A stretch of 64,000 bases of DNA. Origin: Mongoliimonas terrestris. Lineage in GTDB: Bacteria; Pseudomonadota; Alphaproteobacteria; Rhizobiales; Pleomorphomonadaceae. The notes beneath the pieces were generated by a model. That model was not told the DNA's origin, did no database searches, and saw nothing but the letters and a program-made list of their open reading frames with translations. A program made the position numbers and the translations under genes. The stretch is from assembly GCF_001927285.1 (NCBI RefSeq), contig NZ_MSIG01000005.1, forward strand, positions 186,001 through 250,000. The letters are read 5' to 3'. Below are positions 19,958 to 28,879 of the stretch, one piece after another (position 1 is the first letter of the stretch; every line of letters starts with the position of its first letter).

Positions 19958-20551
19958 ATGCGCATGCGATCCGACCCGCCATGGACGCTGGCGGAATACG
20001 AGGAACTCATCCAGGAGATGCCCGAGGGCGAGCGCTGGGAACTGATCGGCGGCCGCATCTACAAGATGATGGTCGGTGGTACGCTGGGCCACGCCAGGAT
20101 CGTCGGCAACATAGGGTTTGCGATCTCGCGGCAGCTCCGCGAGCGCGGCTCTCCCTGCGGCGTCTTCCAGGAGGCCGCGCGGGTCCAGGTGGACGCCGCG
20201 GAGGCCACCTTCTTCCCGGACGTGGTCGTCACCTGCGAGGACACCGACGACGCGGCTCGCGTGGTCCGCAACCCCGTCCTTCTCGTCGAGGTCCTCTCGC
20301 GCACGACCCGGGAGAAGGACGAGACGATCAAGCTCGCCGCCTATCGTGAGATCCCGTCGCTTCGCGCCTACATCATGGTGGAGCAGGGCGCGCCCATGGT
20401 CCGTGCGGTGATCCGGACCGACGACAGTCTATGGACCTGGGTGCACCTCGAGGAGGGCATGGCCGAGTCGATGCAGCTTCCAGGCATCGACGTGACCCTG
20501 TCGCTAGCGGACGTTTACGCCGGGCTTTCCCAAGTGGTTGCGGACCGATGA
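19958..20551 (+). CDS. Uma2 family (DUF820) putative restriction-fold endonuclease
   Basis: The 197-residue protein has the Uma2/DUF820 signature: WTLAEYEELIQEMPEGERWELIGGRIYKM at the N-terminus and the PD-(D/E)XK core with FFPDVVVTCED, PVLLVEVLSRTTREKD and YREIPSLRAYIMVEQ. Biochemical roles of this nuclease-fold family are largely unknown, and it is frequent in cyanobacteria and Deinococcus. It is the only plus-strand gene inside the otherwise minus-strand purine block, which suggests insertion. Confidence 0.85.
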   Translation: MRMRSDPPWTLAEYEELIQEMPEGERWELIGGRIYKMMVGGTLGHARIVGNIGFAISRQLRERGSPCGVFQEAARVQVDAAEATFFPDVVVTCEDTDDAARVVRNPVLLVEVLSRTTREKDETIKLAAYREIPSLRAYIMVEQGAPMVRAVIRTDDSLWTWVHLEEGMAESMQLPGIDVTLSLADVYAGLSQVVADR

Positions 20552-20558
20552 TCCTGGC

Positions 20559-21977
20559 TCACCCGCCTTCCAGCCCCGCCGCCACCTCGCGGATTACCCG
20601 CCACCCCTCGCGCGCATCCCCCTCCGTCATCTCGAACGCCCCGAACTGGATGCGGATGGCGATGCGCCCGTCGTGGCGGGTCTGCGTCACGTAGACCCGC
20701 CCGTCCCGGTTCACCGCCTCCACCAGCTGGATGTTGGCCGCATCGAGATCCGTCGCGCCCGGCGGCGTCCAGCGGAAGGCGAACAGCGACAGCACCGGCT
20801 CGGTGACGAGCTCGAAGCCTTCGCTCGCCCGGATGGTCTCGGCGAGGTCCCGTGCCCAGGCCACATGGTTGCGGATCATCGTCCGCAGTCCCTCCAGCCC
20901 GTAGGCGCGCAGGAGGAACCACAGCTTCAGCGATCGGAACCGCCGGCCGAGCGGCACGCTCCATTCGCTGAAGTTGACGATCCGCGTCTCCCCATAGGTC
21001 TTCAGATACTCCGGCTGGATCGCCAGCGTGCGCACGTGGCTCTCCGGGTCGCGGATGAAGTGGGCGGCGCACTCGAACGGCGCGCCCAGCCACTTGTGCG
21101 GGTTCACGACGATCGAATCCGCGTCCTCCGCGCCGGCCCAGAGTCCGCGAAACTCCGGGCAGATCATGGCCGACCCGGCCCAGGCCGCGTCCACGTGCAC
21201 GAAGAGGCCGTGCGCCCGCGCCACCCGCACCACCGCCGCCACGTCGTCGCTCGCCCCGACGCTGGTGCCGCCGACGCAGGCGATCACGCCCGCCGGCAGA
21301 TGCCCCGCCGCGCGGTCCGCCCGGATCGCCGCGTCCAGCTCGTCCGCATCCAGCCCTTTGCTGGGGCCGCGGCCCGGCAGCTTGACGAGGTTGTCCTCTC
21401 CGACGCCCGCAATCCAGCAGGCCTTGTCGATGGAGGAATGCACCTGGTCGCTGCAGTAGACCCGCACCGCAGGCCGGCCCGCGAGCCCGGTCCGGTTGCC
21501 CGTGAAGGCGAGGGCGCGTTCGCGCATGGTCAGCACCGCCGCAAGCGTCGCCGTCGAGGCGCTGTCCTGCAGCACCCCTGCGAACCCGTCCGGCAAGCCC
21601 AGCGCATCGCGCAGCCAGCCGACGACGGTGATCTCCAGCTCCGTCGCCGCCGGCGAGGTCTGCCACAGCATGCACTGCGCCGCCATGGACGAGATCAGGA
21701 TCTCCGCCACCACGGCCGCCGGTGCGGCGTTCGCCGGGAAATAGGCGAAGAATCGAGGATGCTGCCAGTGCGTCATGCCCGGCACGATCAGGTCCTCGAA
21801 ATCGCGGACGATTGTCTCCATGGGCTCCGGCTTTTCCGGCGCGCGGGCCGGCAGACGGGCCGCGATGGCGCCGAAGGCCAGATTCGGCCGCACGGGCCGG
21901 TCGCGGAGGGTGCGGCGGTAGTCGGCCGCCCATTCGGCGGCGCGGACGGCCCAGGTCTTGAAGTCGGATATCTGCAT
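20559..21977 (-). CDS. Pyridoxal-dependent (group II) amino acid decarboxylase
   Basis: The 472-residue protein belongs to the aromatic-L-amino-acid/glutamate decarboxylase group. The PLP lysine lies in DSIVVNPHKWLG, with FVHVDAAWAGS providing the cofactor-contacting Asp, and THWQHPRFFAYFPANAAPAAVVAE is the aromatic-decarboxylase N-terminal motif. It is expected to make an amine (tryptamine, phenylethylamine or tyramine type) from an aromatic amino acid; the substrate cannot be fixed from sequence. It lies between purQ and purL and overlaps neither. Confidence 0.9.
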   Translation of the reverse strand: MQISDFKTWAVRAAEWAADYRRTLRDRPVRPNLAFGAIAARLPARAPEKPEPMETIVRDFEDLIVPGMTHWQHPRFFAYFPANAAPAAVVAEILISSMAAQCMLWQTSPAATELEITVVGWLRDALGLPDGFAGVLQDSASTATLAAVLTMRERALAFTGNRTGLAGRPAVRVYCSDQVHSSIDKACWIAGVGEDNLVKLPGRGPSKGLDADELDAAIRADRAAGHLPAGVIACVGGTSVGASDDVAAVVRVARAHGLFVHVDAAWAGSAMICPEFRGLWAGAEDADSIVVNPHKWLGAPFECAAHFIRDPESHVRTLAIQPEYLKTYGETRIVNFSEWSVPLGRRFRSLKLWFLLRAYGLEGLRTMIRNHVAWARDLAETIRASEGFELVTEPVLSLFAFRWTPPGATDLDAANIQLVEAVNRDGRVYVTQTRHDGRIAIRIQFGAFEMTEGDAREGWRVIREVAAGLEGG

Positions 21978-22035
21978 GGCCGGTGGCCTATAGCGCAGCG
22001 CGCCGCCGCCCGCTAGCCGCGCCGTCGACCGCGCC

Positions 22036-22707
22036 TCAGGCGGCGAGCGACTTCACCACGCTCTCGAACACGCCGCGCCCGTCGAGGCCGCCGTGCAGCG
22101 CCTCGATCAGGTTCTCCGGGTGCGGCATCATGCCGAGCACGTTGCCCCGGTCGTTGAGAACACCCGCGATGTCGTTGATCGACCCGTTCGGGTTCGTGCC
22201 CTCCGCATAGCGGAACGCCACGCGGCCCTCGCCCTCGATCCGCGCCAGCGTCTCCGCGTCGGCGAAAAAGTTGCCGTCGTGGTGGGCGACCGGGCAGCGG
22301 ATGATCTGCTCGGTCCCGTACGCGCGGGTGAAGTCCGTGTCCGGGTTGGCGACCTTCAGCTTCACCTCCTTGCAGATGAAGCGCAAGTGCGCGTTCCGCA
22401 TCAGGACGCCCGGCAGGAGGCCCGCCTCGGTCAGGATCTGGAAGCCGTTGCACACCCCGAGCACCCGCACGCCGGCAGCCGCCTTCCGCGCCACGTCCTG
22501 CATGGCCGGCGAGCGCGCCGCGATGGCGCCGCAGCGCAGGTAGTCGCCGTAGGAGAAACCGCCCGGCAGCACGATCAGGTCCACGTCCGGAAGCGTGCTG
22601 TCCTGGTGCCACACCACCGCCGGTGCCTCGCCGGTGATTGACGTCAGCGCCCTGATGGCGTCGCGTTCGCGATTGGAGCCGGGAAAGACGACGACGGCCG
22701 AGCGCAT
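22036..22707 (-). CDS. purQ: Phosphoribosylformylglycinamidine synthase, glutaminase subunit PurQ
   Basis: The 223-residue class I glutamine amidotransferase supplies ammonia to PurL. The nucleophile elbow is [11 protein letters not shown], and the [14 protein letters not shown] segment and C-terminal MPHPENLIE carry the remaining active-site residues (His of the triad in HPE). It lies downstream of purS and the small membrane protein and forms the PurLQS complex with them. Confidence 0.97.
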   Translation of the reverse strand: MRSAVVVFPGSNRERDAIRALTSITGEAPAVVWHQDSTLPDVDLIVLPGGFSYGDYLRCGAIAARSPAMQDVARKAAAGVRVLGVCNGFQILTEAGLLPGVLMRNAHLRFICKEVKLKVANPDTDFTRAYGTEQIIRCPVAHHDGNFFADAETLARIEGEGRVAFRYAEGTNPNGSINDIAGVLNDRGNVLGMMPHPENLIEALHGGLDGRGVFESVVKSLAA

Positions 22708-22807
22708 GGCGGGCGATCCTGATCAGCGGGGAGGGGGCTTATCAGCGCCCTTTTCAACCAAGACTGCGGCAAAGTCCAGAACGGCGCGCGATTTTCAGCG
22801 CCGGTTG

Positions 22808-22927
22808 TCACGGCATCAGGAAGGCGACGGCAAGGACCGTGGCCACCAGCGGAATGCCGATGAAGATCGCCGCCTTCACCACCAGGAAGCGCACCATCCG
22901 GCCGGTGTCGTCGCCGGGCGCCGCCAT
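22808..22927 (-). CDS. FGAM-synthase-associated small membrane protein
   Basis: The 39-residue protein MAAPGDDTGRMVRFLVVKAA... has a short polar head and one transmembrane helix (about 13-38). It starts 5 bp after the purS stop and lies before purQ. Small membrane proteins are found at this position between purS and purQ in many alphaproteobacteria. Its role is unknown; membrane tethering of the PurLQS complex is conceivable. It is too short for routine gene callers but is supported by its position and hydrophobic pattern. Confidence 0.75.
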   Translation of the reverse strand: MAAPGDDTGRMVRFLVVKAAIFIGIPLVATVLAVAFLMP

Positions 22928-22932
22928 GCCGG

Positions 22933-23175
22933 TCAGCCGAGGATGTCGATCGTGTAGTTCTCGATCACCGTGTTGGCGAGCAGCTTGTCGCACATGGCGG
23001 CGATGGTGGCCCGGGCGGCGTCCGCGTCGGTCTCGGCCAGCGTCAGGTCGATCACCTTGCCCTGCCGCGCGCCCTCCACCCCGCCGAACCCCAGCCCCTT
23101 CAAGGCGCCCTCGATGGCCTGTCCCTGCGGATCGAGCACGCCGGACTTCAAGGTGATGATGACGCGGGCTTTCAT
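22933..23175 (-). CDS. purS: Phosphoribosylformylglycinamidine synthase subunit PurS
   Basis: The 80-residue PurS bridges PurL and PurQ and channels ammonia. It starts MKARVIITLKSGVLDPQGQAIEGALKGLG, the standard family N-terminus, and ends VIENYTIDILG. The start at 23175 is clear because the longer upstream frame lacks conserved sequence. The gene begins 17 bp after the stop of an upstream PIN-domain toxin gene, an unusual linkage. Confidence 0.96.
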   Translation of the reverse strand: MKARVIITLKSGVLDPQGQAIEGALKGLGFGGVEGARQGKVIDLTLAETDADAARATIAAMCDKLLANTVIENYTIDILG

Positions 23176-23192
23176 GGGATGGGAGCTCCAGA

Positions 23193-23621
23193 TCACGCCG
23201 GGTCGCCGAGCACGGCGATCCCTTCCTTGCGAGCGGCGCGTAGCATGGCCCCGTCGAGACTGGCAAGGACAGATCCGGTGCGAAGCGCGAGATCGACATA
23301 GAGCGCGTCGTAGACGGTGAGTCCGTGGCGGGTCGCAAGCGCCATCAGCCGAAGCAGTCCATCGCGGTCCAGTGCCTCTTCGACGACGGGAGACATGGCG
23401 AACCCGTCCTCCACCAGGCGCTCCCGGTCCGACGGCTCCACCCGGTGGCGCCGTTCGGCGTTGACGATCGCGTTCGCAAGCTCTGTCGGCCACAGCGACG
23501 GCACAAACACCGTCGCGGTCATCATGACCGCCCGGAACGCGTCGATGGACGCCCTGAACTGTGGCGCGTCCTCGCCGAGGCAGAGCGCGGTGACGATCGA
23601 GCAGTCGGCAACCAGCCTCAA
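23193..23621 (-). CDS. PIN-domain toxin, VapC-like
   Basis: The 142-residue PIN-fold putative ribonuclease keeps the acidic residues expected for metal binding: Asp in VADCSIVTAL, Glu in WPTELANAI, Asp in TVYDALYVDLA and Asp in LASLDGAML. Its ATG overlaps the upstream antitoxin stop by 4 bp (translational coupling). VapC toxins cleave tRNA or rRNA when the antitoxin is degraded. It is lodged between purC and purS, 17 bp upstream of purS. Confidence 0.88.
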   Translation of the reverse strand: MRLVADCSIVTALCLGEDAPQFRASIDAFRAVMMTATVFVPSLWPTELANAIVNAERRHRVEPSDRERLVEDGFAMSPVVEEALDRDGLLRLMALATRHGLTVYDALYVDLALRTGSVLASLDGAMLRAARKEGIAVLGDPA

Positions 23622-23899
23622 CCGCGCCGCCCTTCCTTGACGATCTCCAGGATCTCGTCGACGGACAGGGGGTTGGTCAGGGTTCGCCGATAGGCCTCCA
23701 TGTCCTTCAATGCCGCGAGTCGCCGGGCGACCGTCGCCGCATCCGGCTTACCGTCCGGATCGTCTTCGAGCGTCATGCGGCCCAGCACCCGCCCGCCGCG
23801 GGTGAGAATCACGTCGTCGCCCCGTTGCAGATGCTCGACCACCGTCTCCAGGGTTTCGCCGGCCTGCACGTCGATCTCGATGCGTATGCTCTCCGACAT
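23618..23899 (-). CDS. Antitoxin of the VapBC-like module
   Basis: The 93-residue protein has an N-terminal beta-rich DNA-binding-like segment (MSESIRIEIDVQAGETLETVVEHLQRGDDVILTRGGRVLGRM), resembling Phd/VapB swapped-hairpin antitoxins, and a C-terminal helical tail rich in acidic and basic residues that would wrap the toxin. Its stop overlaps the toxin start (ATGA). Autoregulation of its own promoter downstream of the purC terminator is likely but not shown. The subfamily is uncertain. Confidence 0.75.
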   Translation of the reverse strand: MSESIRIEIDVQAGETLETVVEHLQRGDDVILTRGGRVLGRMTLEDDPDGKPDAATVARRLAALKDMEAYRRTLTNPLSVDEILEIVKEGRRG

Positions 23900-23932
23900 G
23901 GCTCGACACTCCAACACGGTCCGCACCACACG

Positions 23933-23962
23933 AAAACGCCCGCCGGGTCTCCCCGGCGGGCG
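23933..23962 (-). terminator. Intrinsic terminator of purC
   Basis: On the minus strand an 11-bp perfect GC stem (arms 23952-23962 and 23937-23947) with a 4-nt loop is followed by TTTT. It lies between purC and the antitoxin gene, so purC transcription should end before the toxin-antitoxin pair. Confidence 0.85.
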
Positions 23963-24005
23963 CATCCTAGCATAAATCCGGAGGCAGTGCCTCACCGTGC
24001 CGCTG

Positions 24006-24770
24006 TCACTTCACCAGCGTCGGGCCGCCCGTGCGCGCCGGGCCTTCCTCGTTGAGGATGCCGAGGCGGCGGGCCACTTCCGTGTAGCTTTCCAGAAGCC
24101 CGCCCATGTCCTTGCGGAAGCGGTCCTTGTCCAGCCGGTCGCCGGTGGAGAGATCCCACAGTCGGCAGTTGTCGGGGCTGATCTCGTCGGCGACGACGAT
24201 GCGCATCATGTCGCCTTCCCAGAGCCGCCCGCACTCCATTTTGAAGTCGACGAGCTTGATGCCGACGCCGAGGAAGAGGCCGGCCAGGAAGTCGTTGACA
24301 CGAATGGCGAGCGCCATGATGTCGTCGATCTCCTGGGGGGTCGCCCAGCCGAACGCCGTGATGTGCTCCTCCGACACCATCGGGTCGTTGAGCGCATCGT
24401 TCTTGAAGTAGAACTCGATGATCGAGCGCGGCAGCTGCGTGCCTTCCTCGATGCCGAGGCGGGCGGAGAGCGAGCCGGCCGCCACGTTGCGCACCACGAC
24501 CTCGAGCGGGATGATCTCCACTTCGCGGATCAACTGCTCGCGCATGTTGAGCCGTTTGATGAAGTGGGTCGGAATCCCCATGTTGTTGAGGTGCGTGAAG
24601 ACGTACTCGGAGATGCGATTGTTCAGCACCCCCTTGCCGTCGATGATCTCGTGCTTCTTCGCGTTGAACGCCGTGGCGTCGTCCTTGAAGTGCTGAATCA
24701 AGGTCCCGGGTTCCGGACCCTCGTAGAGGATCTTGGCCTTACCCTCGTAGATGCGCCGGCGGCGGTTCAT
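24006..24770 (-). CDS. purC: Phosphoribosylaminoimidazole-succinocarboxamide synthase
   Basis: The 254-residue SAICAR synthetase condenses CAIR and aspartate with ATP in purine synthesis. The start [24 protein letters not shown] is the canonical alphaproteobacterial N-terminus, so the ATG at 24803 (adding [11 protein letters not shown]) is less likely. Family motifs [32 protein letters not shown] and [10 protein letters not shown] are intact. It ends in a strong terminator rather than running directly into purS. Confidence 0.97.
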   Translation of the reverse strand: MNRRRRIYEGKAKILYEGPEPGTLIQHFKDDATAFNAKKHEIIDGKGVLNNRISEYVFTHLNNMGIPTHFIKRLNMREQLIREVEIIPLEVVVRNVAAGSLSARLGIEEGTQLPRSIIEFYFKNDALNDPMVSEEHITAFGWATPQEIDDIMALAIRVNDFLAGLFLGVGIKLVDFKMECGRLWEGDMMRIVVADEISPDNCRLWDLSTGDRLDKDRFRKDMGGLLESYTEVARRLGILNEEGPARTGGPTLVK

Positions 24771-25178
24771 GGGGATGTACCGTGGTCTGTTGATGAAATC
24801 CATTGTACTCGCTCTTGCCAGGCCAGACGGTCCGGGGGTGAAATCGGGTCGTTCGCCTCGGCATAAGCGACGAAAGCGGGCGGAGTAGCTCCGCCCGCTC
24901 ACTCGCAGTCGCGCGGACACTACTCGATCGGCCCGAGGATCACAATCCCGTTGCGGTTCCGGCCGTTTCGCCGCCGGAGCCAGCCCCGTGCGCCGGGCCG
25001 GGCGGGGGCATCTCTGTCGCCGGCAACCGGGACCCGTGGTCGCATCCCGACGCGTCCGGACTACGCTTCGGCCTTGGCCCCACCTACATGGGAGGGCCGG
25101 ACGTGTCATTGATTTGGGGTGGTCCGGGCGATATGCAAGGCGCGAACCGGCGACGGCGCGGAATAGGGGAGACGAGTC
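24771..25178. other. Divergent promoter region between purC and the zeta-subunit gene
   Basis: This 408-bp spacer must hold both promoters. It contains an 11-bp perfect hairpin (24875-24885 with 24889-24899, 3-nt loop) that would fall in the 5' leader of purC, without a T tract. No ORF is credible. A regulatory role for the hairpin is possible only. Confidence 0.4.
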
Positions 25179-25502
25179 ATGAGCGGCTTCGACAATCGGG
25201 AAAAGGCTTTCGAGGACATGTTCGCCCACGACGAGGCGCTGAAGTTCAAGGCGCTCGCGCGGCGGAACAAGCTGCTCGGCCTCTGGGTTGCCGAGAAGAT
25301 CGGCCTTTCCGGCACCGAGGCCGACGACTACGCCAAGTCGGTCGTGCGGGCCGACCTGGAGGAAGCCGGCGAGGAGGACGTCTACCGCAAGGTCAGCGGC
25401 GACATGACCGCCAAGGGCGTCTCCGTCTCGGAGCACCAGATCCGGCGCACCATGGAAGAGCTGCTGGCGACCGCCGTCGCCCAGGTGAAGTCCGAAGGCT
25501 GA
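25179..25502 (+). CDS. DUF1476 protein, F1-ATPase inhibitory zeta subunit
   Basis: The 107-residue protein [42 protein letters not shown] belongs to DUF1476. In Paracoccus denitrificans this is the zeta subunit that inhibits ATP hydrolysis by the F1FO-ATP synthase in alphaproteobacteria. The N-terminal inhibitory helix and four-helix body are recognisable. It is divergent from purC, a frequent neighbour in this class. Confidence 0.9.
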   Translation: MSGFDNREKAFEDMFAHDEALKFKALARRNKLLGLWVAEKIGLSGTEADDYAKSVVRADLEEAGEEDVYRKVSGDMTAKGVSVSEHQIRRTMEELLATAVAQVKSEG

Positions 25503-25641
25503 TCGCCCTCGGCCACCTCATCGAAATTCGGTCCGGGGCGCGGGATCGCCCCGGTCACGCGTCCGGCGGCGCCTGAGTCCGAGGATCGCCCCTTCGCGCC
25601 CGGGCCGTCGTGCCCCGGCGCACCACCTGCCCGGAGCTGAC

Positions 25642-26409
25642 ATGACGAATCCGTCCCTCGCCGGGCGCTTCAAGACCGAAGACACCATCCTCGCCGGCTG
25701 GATCAGCCTTCCCGAGCCGCTGGTGGCGGAAGCCTGCGTGCGGGCCGGCTTTTCGGCCCTGGTCGTCGACCTCCAGCACGGCCAGGTCGACATGCTTTCG
25801 GCCACCCGCATCATCGCAGGCATCCGCCACGCGGGCGGGCGGGCGATGCTGCGCATCCCGGTCGGCGAGTATGCCACCGCGTCCCGCCTCCTCGACGCCG
25901 GCGCCGACGCGGTCATCGCCCCCATGATCGAGACCGTCGCCGACGCCGAAGCCTTCGCCTCGTTCGTGAAATACCCGCCGCTCGGCACGCGGTCCTGGGG
26001 ACCGACCCGGGCGGTGCAGCTCTCCGGCGGCACCCCGGAGGCCTATCGCACGGGGGCCAACGGCGAAACCCTCGCGATCGCCATGATCGAGACCCTCACG
26101 GCACTGCGGAACGTGGAGGCGATCCTCGCGCTTCCCGGCATCGATGGCGTCTTCGTCGGCCCCGCCGACCTGTCGATCGCCCTCTCGAACGGCGCCGCCC
26201 TCGATGTGGACGCGCCGGATGCCGTCGCCGCCTTCCGGACGATCGCCGATGCCGCCCGCGCGGCCGGCAAGATCGCCGGCATCTACGCGGTCGACCCCGC
26301 GCACGCCCGCCGCTGCTTTGGCATGGGCTTCCGCTTCGCCACCCTCATGAGCGACCTCGGCTATCTCACCGCCGGCGCCAAGGCCGCGATCGCCGCCGCC
26401 CGCAGCTGA
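25642..26409 (+). CDS. HpcH/HpaI family aldolase
   Basis: The 255-residue TIM-barrel class II pyruvate aldolase is similar to 4-hydroxy-2-oxoheptanedioate aldolase. Visible motifs are VVDLQHGQVDM (usually DxEHG; here Gln replaces Glu), APMIETVADAEAF (metal-binding Glu), MIETLTALRNVEAI and GVFVGPADLSIAL. It would cleave 2-keto-4-hydroxy acids to pyruvate and an aldehyde. Substrate is unknown; no aromatic degradation genes are adjacent. Confidence 0.88.
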   Translation: MTNPSLAGRFKTEDTILAGWISLPEPLVAEACVRAGFSALVVDLQHGQVDMLSATRIIAGIRHAGGRAMLRIPVGEYATASRLLDAGADAVIAPMIETVADAEAFASFVKYPPLGTRSWGPTRAVQLSGGTPEAYRTGANGETLAIAMIETLTALRNVEAILALPGIDGVFVGPADLSIALSNGAALDVDAPDAVAAFRTIADAARAAGKIAGIYAVDPAHARRCFGMGFRFATLMSDLGYLTAGAKAAIAAARS

Positions 26410-26533
26410 GTCCCGGCTCGTGAAGCTCGGACGCCTCCGGCCTTCACCGGCGTTTCGGCCGAACCAGCCTGTGCTCGTTCAGGCTTGCCGGCGCCCATAA
26501 AGTCTCGCCAGGTCGGGACTTTACGGACTTGGG

Positions 26534-28879
26534 ATGAGCTCCCCCGCCGCCGTTCCGACGTCGCTCCGACGGCCGTTTCCGCCCCGCCGCTGGCGCACGG
26601 CTGCCCTATGGCTGCGACTGTTCCTTGTCATTCGTGCCATCAGCAGTATCTTCAGAATTTCGCTGCACCCTGCGCATGCGAAATGGGTGCTTATGGGCAA
26701 ACCGGCGGGACGGCAGATGGGTCTCACTTCACTGTCCGGGCAACTCGTCGAGGCCTCGATCGACATGCAGTCCTGCGTCCAGGCAGGGGGCATCGTCGAC
26801 GTGGTCCGCACCCGGCTCTCCGCGGCCTGGGGCACGATCCGGTTCGGCGCCTTCACGGTCTCGCCGAGCGGAAGCGTCTCTGAAGTCCCGATCCTTGACC
26901 CACCCGACATGTTCCGGGTCGCGAACCTGGACGCTTGGCTGCTCCATGGCGGTACGCCCCAGGTGGCGGACGCGGGCGCTCATCTGCTGCACCGCCGCCT
27001 GGCCACCGCGGAAAGGGGCTTCGGCGGCATCCTCGTGGAGGCCGGCCCGCGCGAGGCGGACGACCTTTTCCTGCTGGATGCCCTGGTTCGGCTCGCGACG
27101 GCCAGCCTATCGGCCCTTCATCAGAAGCGCCTCTCCCAACTTGTCCTCGAAGCCCTGGAGGAGAGCGAGGAGGCGATCTCCTTCTATGACAAGGACGAGG
27201 GGATCATCTTCACGAACGATGCCTATCACCGGGTCTTCCCGCATTATCCGGACCGTTCCTCCCTCATCGGCTGGCGCCACCTGGACTTGTACCGGCTCGA
27301 TCTTGAGGCCGGCGTCATCGACGATCCGCTCGCCCGCGAGGACCCGGATGCCTACCTGCGTCAGCGGGCCGAGAAGGCCAACGCCCTCACGCACCGTCAG
27401 CGCGAGGTGCAGTCGATCGCGGGGCGCACCTACATCTACATCCGCTCGCGGTCCCGTACCGGCGCGACCCTGTCGCGCCGCATCGATGTGACCGACCAGG
27501 CCCTTGCCGAGGCCAAGCTGCGCGAGCGCGAGCGGGACCTCCACGAGCTTGCCTACAAGGACGCCCTCACCGGCCGCCACAACCGTGCCTTCCTCCCCGA
27601 AAGCTTGCGCCGCGTCCGCGAACGGATCGCGCGAGGGGCCCTCGACGGCTTTTCCGTCTTCCTGATCGACCTCAACGACTTCAAGGCGGTGAACGACACC
27701 CACGGTCACGACGTCGGCGACCATGTGTTGAGGACGGTCGCAGAGCGGGTGGCCGATGCCGCGCCCCCTGGCAGCGCGATCATCCGGATGGGCGGCGACG
27801 AGTTCATCGTCCTGACCGAAGGCGCCGCCGCCGAGGGCGATCTGGCCGCGACGGCGGAGGGCTTCCTGGCAACCGTCGGCCGGCCGATCATCCTTCACGA
27901 TCTGGTGCTGCGGATCGGCTGCTCCATTGGCGTCGCCCAGCTCCGGGCTCCGGAGATCGACGACCGGGAGATCCTGATCGAGGCCGACCTCGCCATGTAC
28001 GAGGCGAAGGGCCGGCGCCCCAAGCGCAGCGGCTATGCGCTGTTCCGCTCCCATCTCAAGGATGTGGCGGCCCTCCGGCAGGCCGTGCTGTCGGACGTCC
28101 GGTCCGCCGTCCATGGCGGGGCCTTCGAGCTCCACTACCAGCCGCAGTTTGCCATCCGCGACCTCCGCCTCTCCGGCTTCGAGGCCCTTCTCCGGTGGCG
28201 TCACCCGACCCGGGGGCTGATCTCACCAGCCGAATTCATCCCCGCCCTGGAAGAGGCCGACCTGATCGAGACGGTTGGCGCCTGGGTGCTGGAGACCGCC
28301 TGCCGCGAGGCGATGCGCTGGCCGCAGCATCTGAGGGTCGCCGTCAACGTGTCGCCGCTCCAGCTGCGCAAGCCCGGCTTCACGGCGACGCTCGCCGAAA
28401 CGCTCCGGCGAACCCGTCTGCCGGCCCACCGCCTCGAGTTGGAGATCACCGAGTCGGTCTTCCTCGCCGACGAAGCCGATGCCCGGAGCATCCTGGAGGC
28501 CTGGAAGGCCATCGGCGTCCGCATCGCGCTCGACGACTTCGGCCGCGGCTATTCGGCCTTCAGCCATCTCGGCAGCCTGCCGATCGACACCATCAAGATC
28601 GACGGCAGCTTCATCGGCGCGATGGCGCCTGACGACCCGGCGTCGCCCGCGCTCATTCTGTTGAAGAGCATCATCCGGCTCGGTCGCGATCTCGGCATGA
28701 CGGTCACCGCCGAGGGCGTCGAGCGACAGGACCAGTTCGACCGCCTCGCCGCCCTCCAGTGTCCGCTGGTCCAGGGCTTCCTCTTCGGCAAGCCCGGCCC
28801 CTCCGCCGATGTGTGGCCTCTGGTCGAGGCGGCCGCCGAAACCGTCAGATCCGACCGAGAAGCGTTGCGAACCGGGTGA
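26534..28879 (+). CDS. PAS-GGDEF-EAL bifunctional c-di-GMP signalling protein
   Basis: Counting from ATG 26534 gives 781 residues. A poorly conserved N-terminus is followed by a PAS-like sensor (about 205-320, EAISFYDKDEGIIFTNDAY), a diguanylate cyclase domain with intact GGDEF (420-424) and an EAL phosphodiesterase domain (EAL at 550-552, then ELEITESVF, IALDDFGRG, IKIDGSF and TAEGVE). Both catalytic signatures are intact; no RxxD inhibitory site precedes GGDEF. The first 50-60 codons are less GC3-biased and unlike a domain, so the start may be ATG 26693 or 26717. The 3' end overlaps the convergent hydrolase gene by 35 bp. Confidence 0.92.
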   Translation: MSSPAAVPTSLRRPFPPRRWRTAALWLRLFLVIRAISSIFRISLHPAHAKWVLMGKPAGRQMGLTSLSGQLVEASIDMQSCVQAGGIVDVVRTRLSAAWGTIRFGAFTVSPSGSVSEVPILDPPDMFRVANLDAWLLHGGTPQVADAGAHLLHRRLATAERGFGGILVEAGPREADDLFLLDALVRLATASLSALHQKRLSQLVLEALEESEEAISFYDKDEGIIFTNDAYHRVFPHYPDRSSLIGWRHLDLYRLDLEAGVIDDPLAREDPDAYLRQRAEKANALTHRQREVQSIAGRTYIYIRSRSRTGATLSRRIDVTDQALAEAKLRERERDLHELAYKDALTGRHNRAFLPESLRRVRERIARGALDGFSVFLIDLNDFKAVNDTHGHDVGDHVLRTVAERVADAAPPGSAIIRMGGDEFIVLTEGAAAEGDLAATAEGFLATVGRPIILHDLVLRIGCSIGVAQLRAPEIDDREILIEADLAMYEAKGRRPKRSGYALFRSHLKDVAALRQAVLSDVRSAVHGGAFELHYQPQFAIRDLRLSGFEALLRWRHPTRGLISPAEFIPALEEADLIETVGAWVLETACREAMRWPQHLRVAVNVSPLQLRKPGFTATLAETLRRTRLPAHRLELEITESVFLADEADARSILEAWKAIGVRIALDDFGRGYSAFSHLGSLPIDTIKIDGSFIGAMAPDDPASPALILLKSIIRLGRDLGMTVTAEGVERQDQFDRLAALQCPLVQGFLFGKPGPSADVWPLVEAAAETVRSDREALRTG

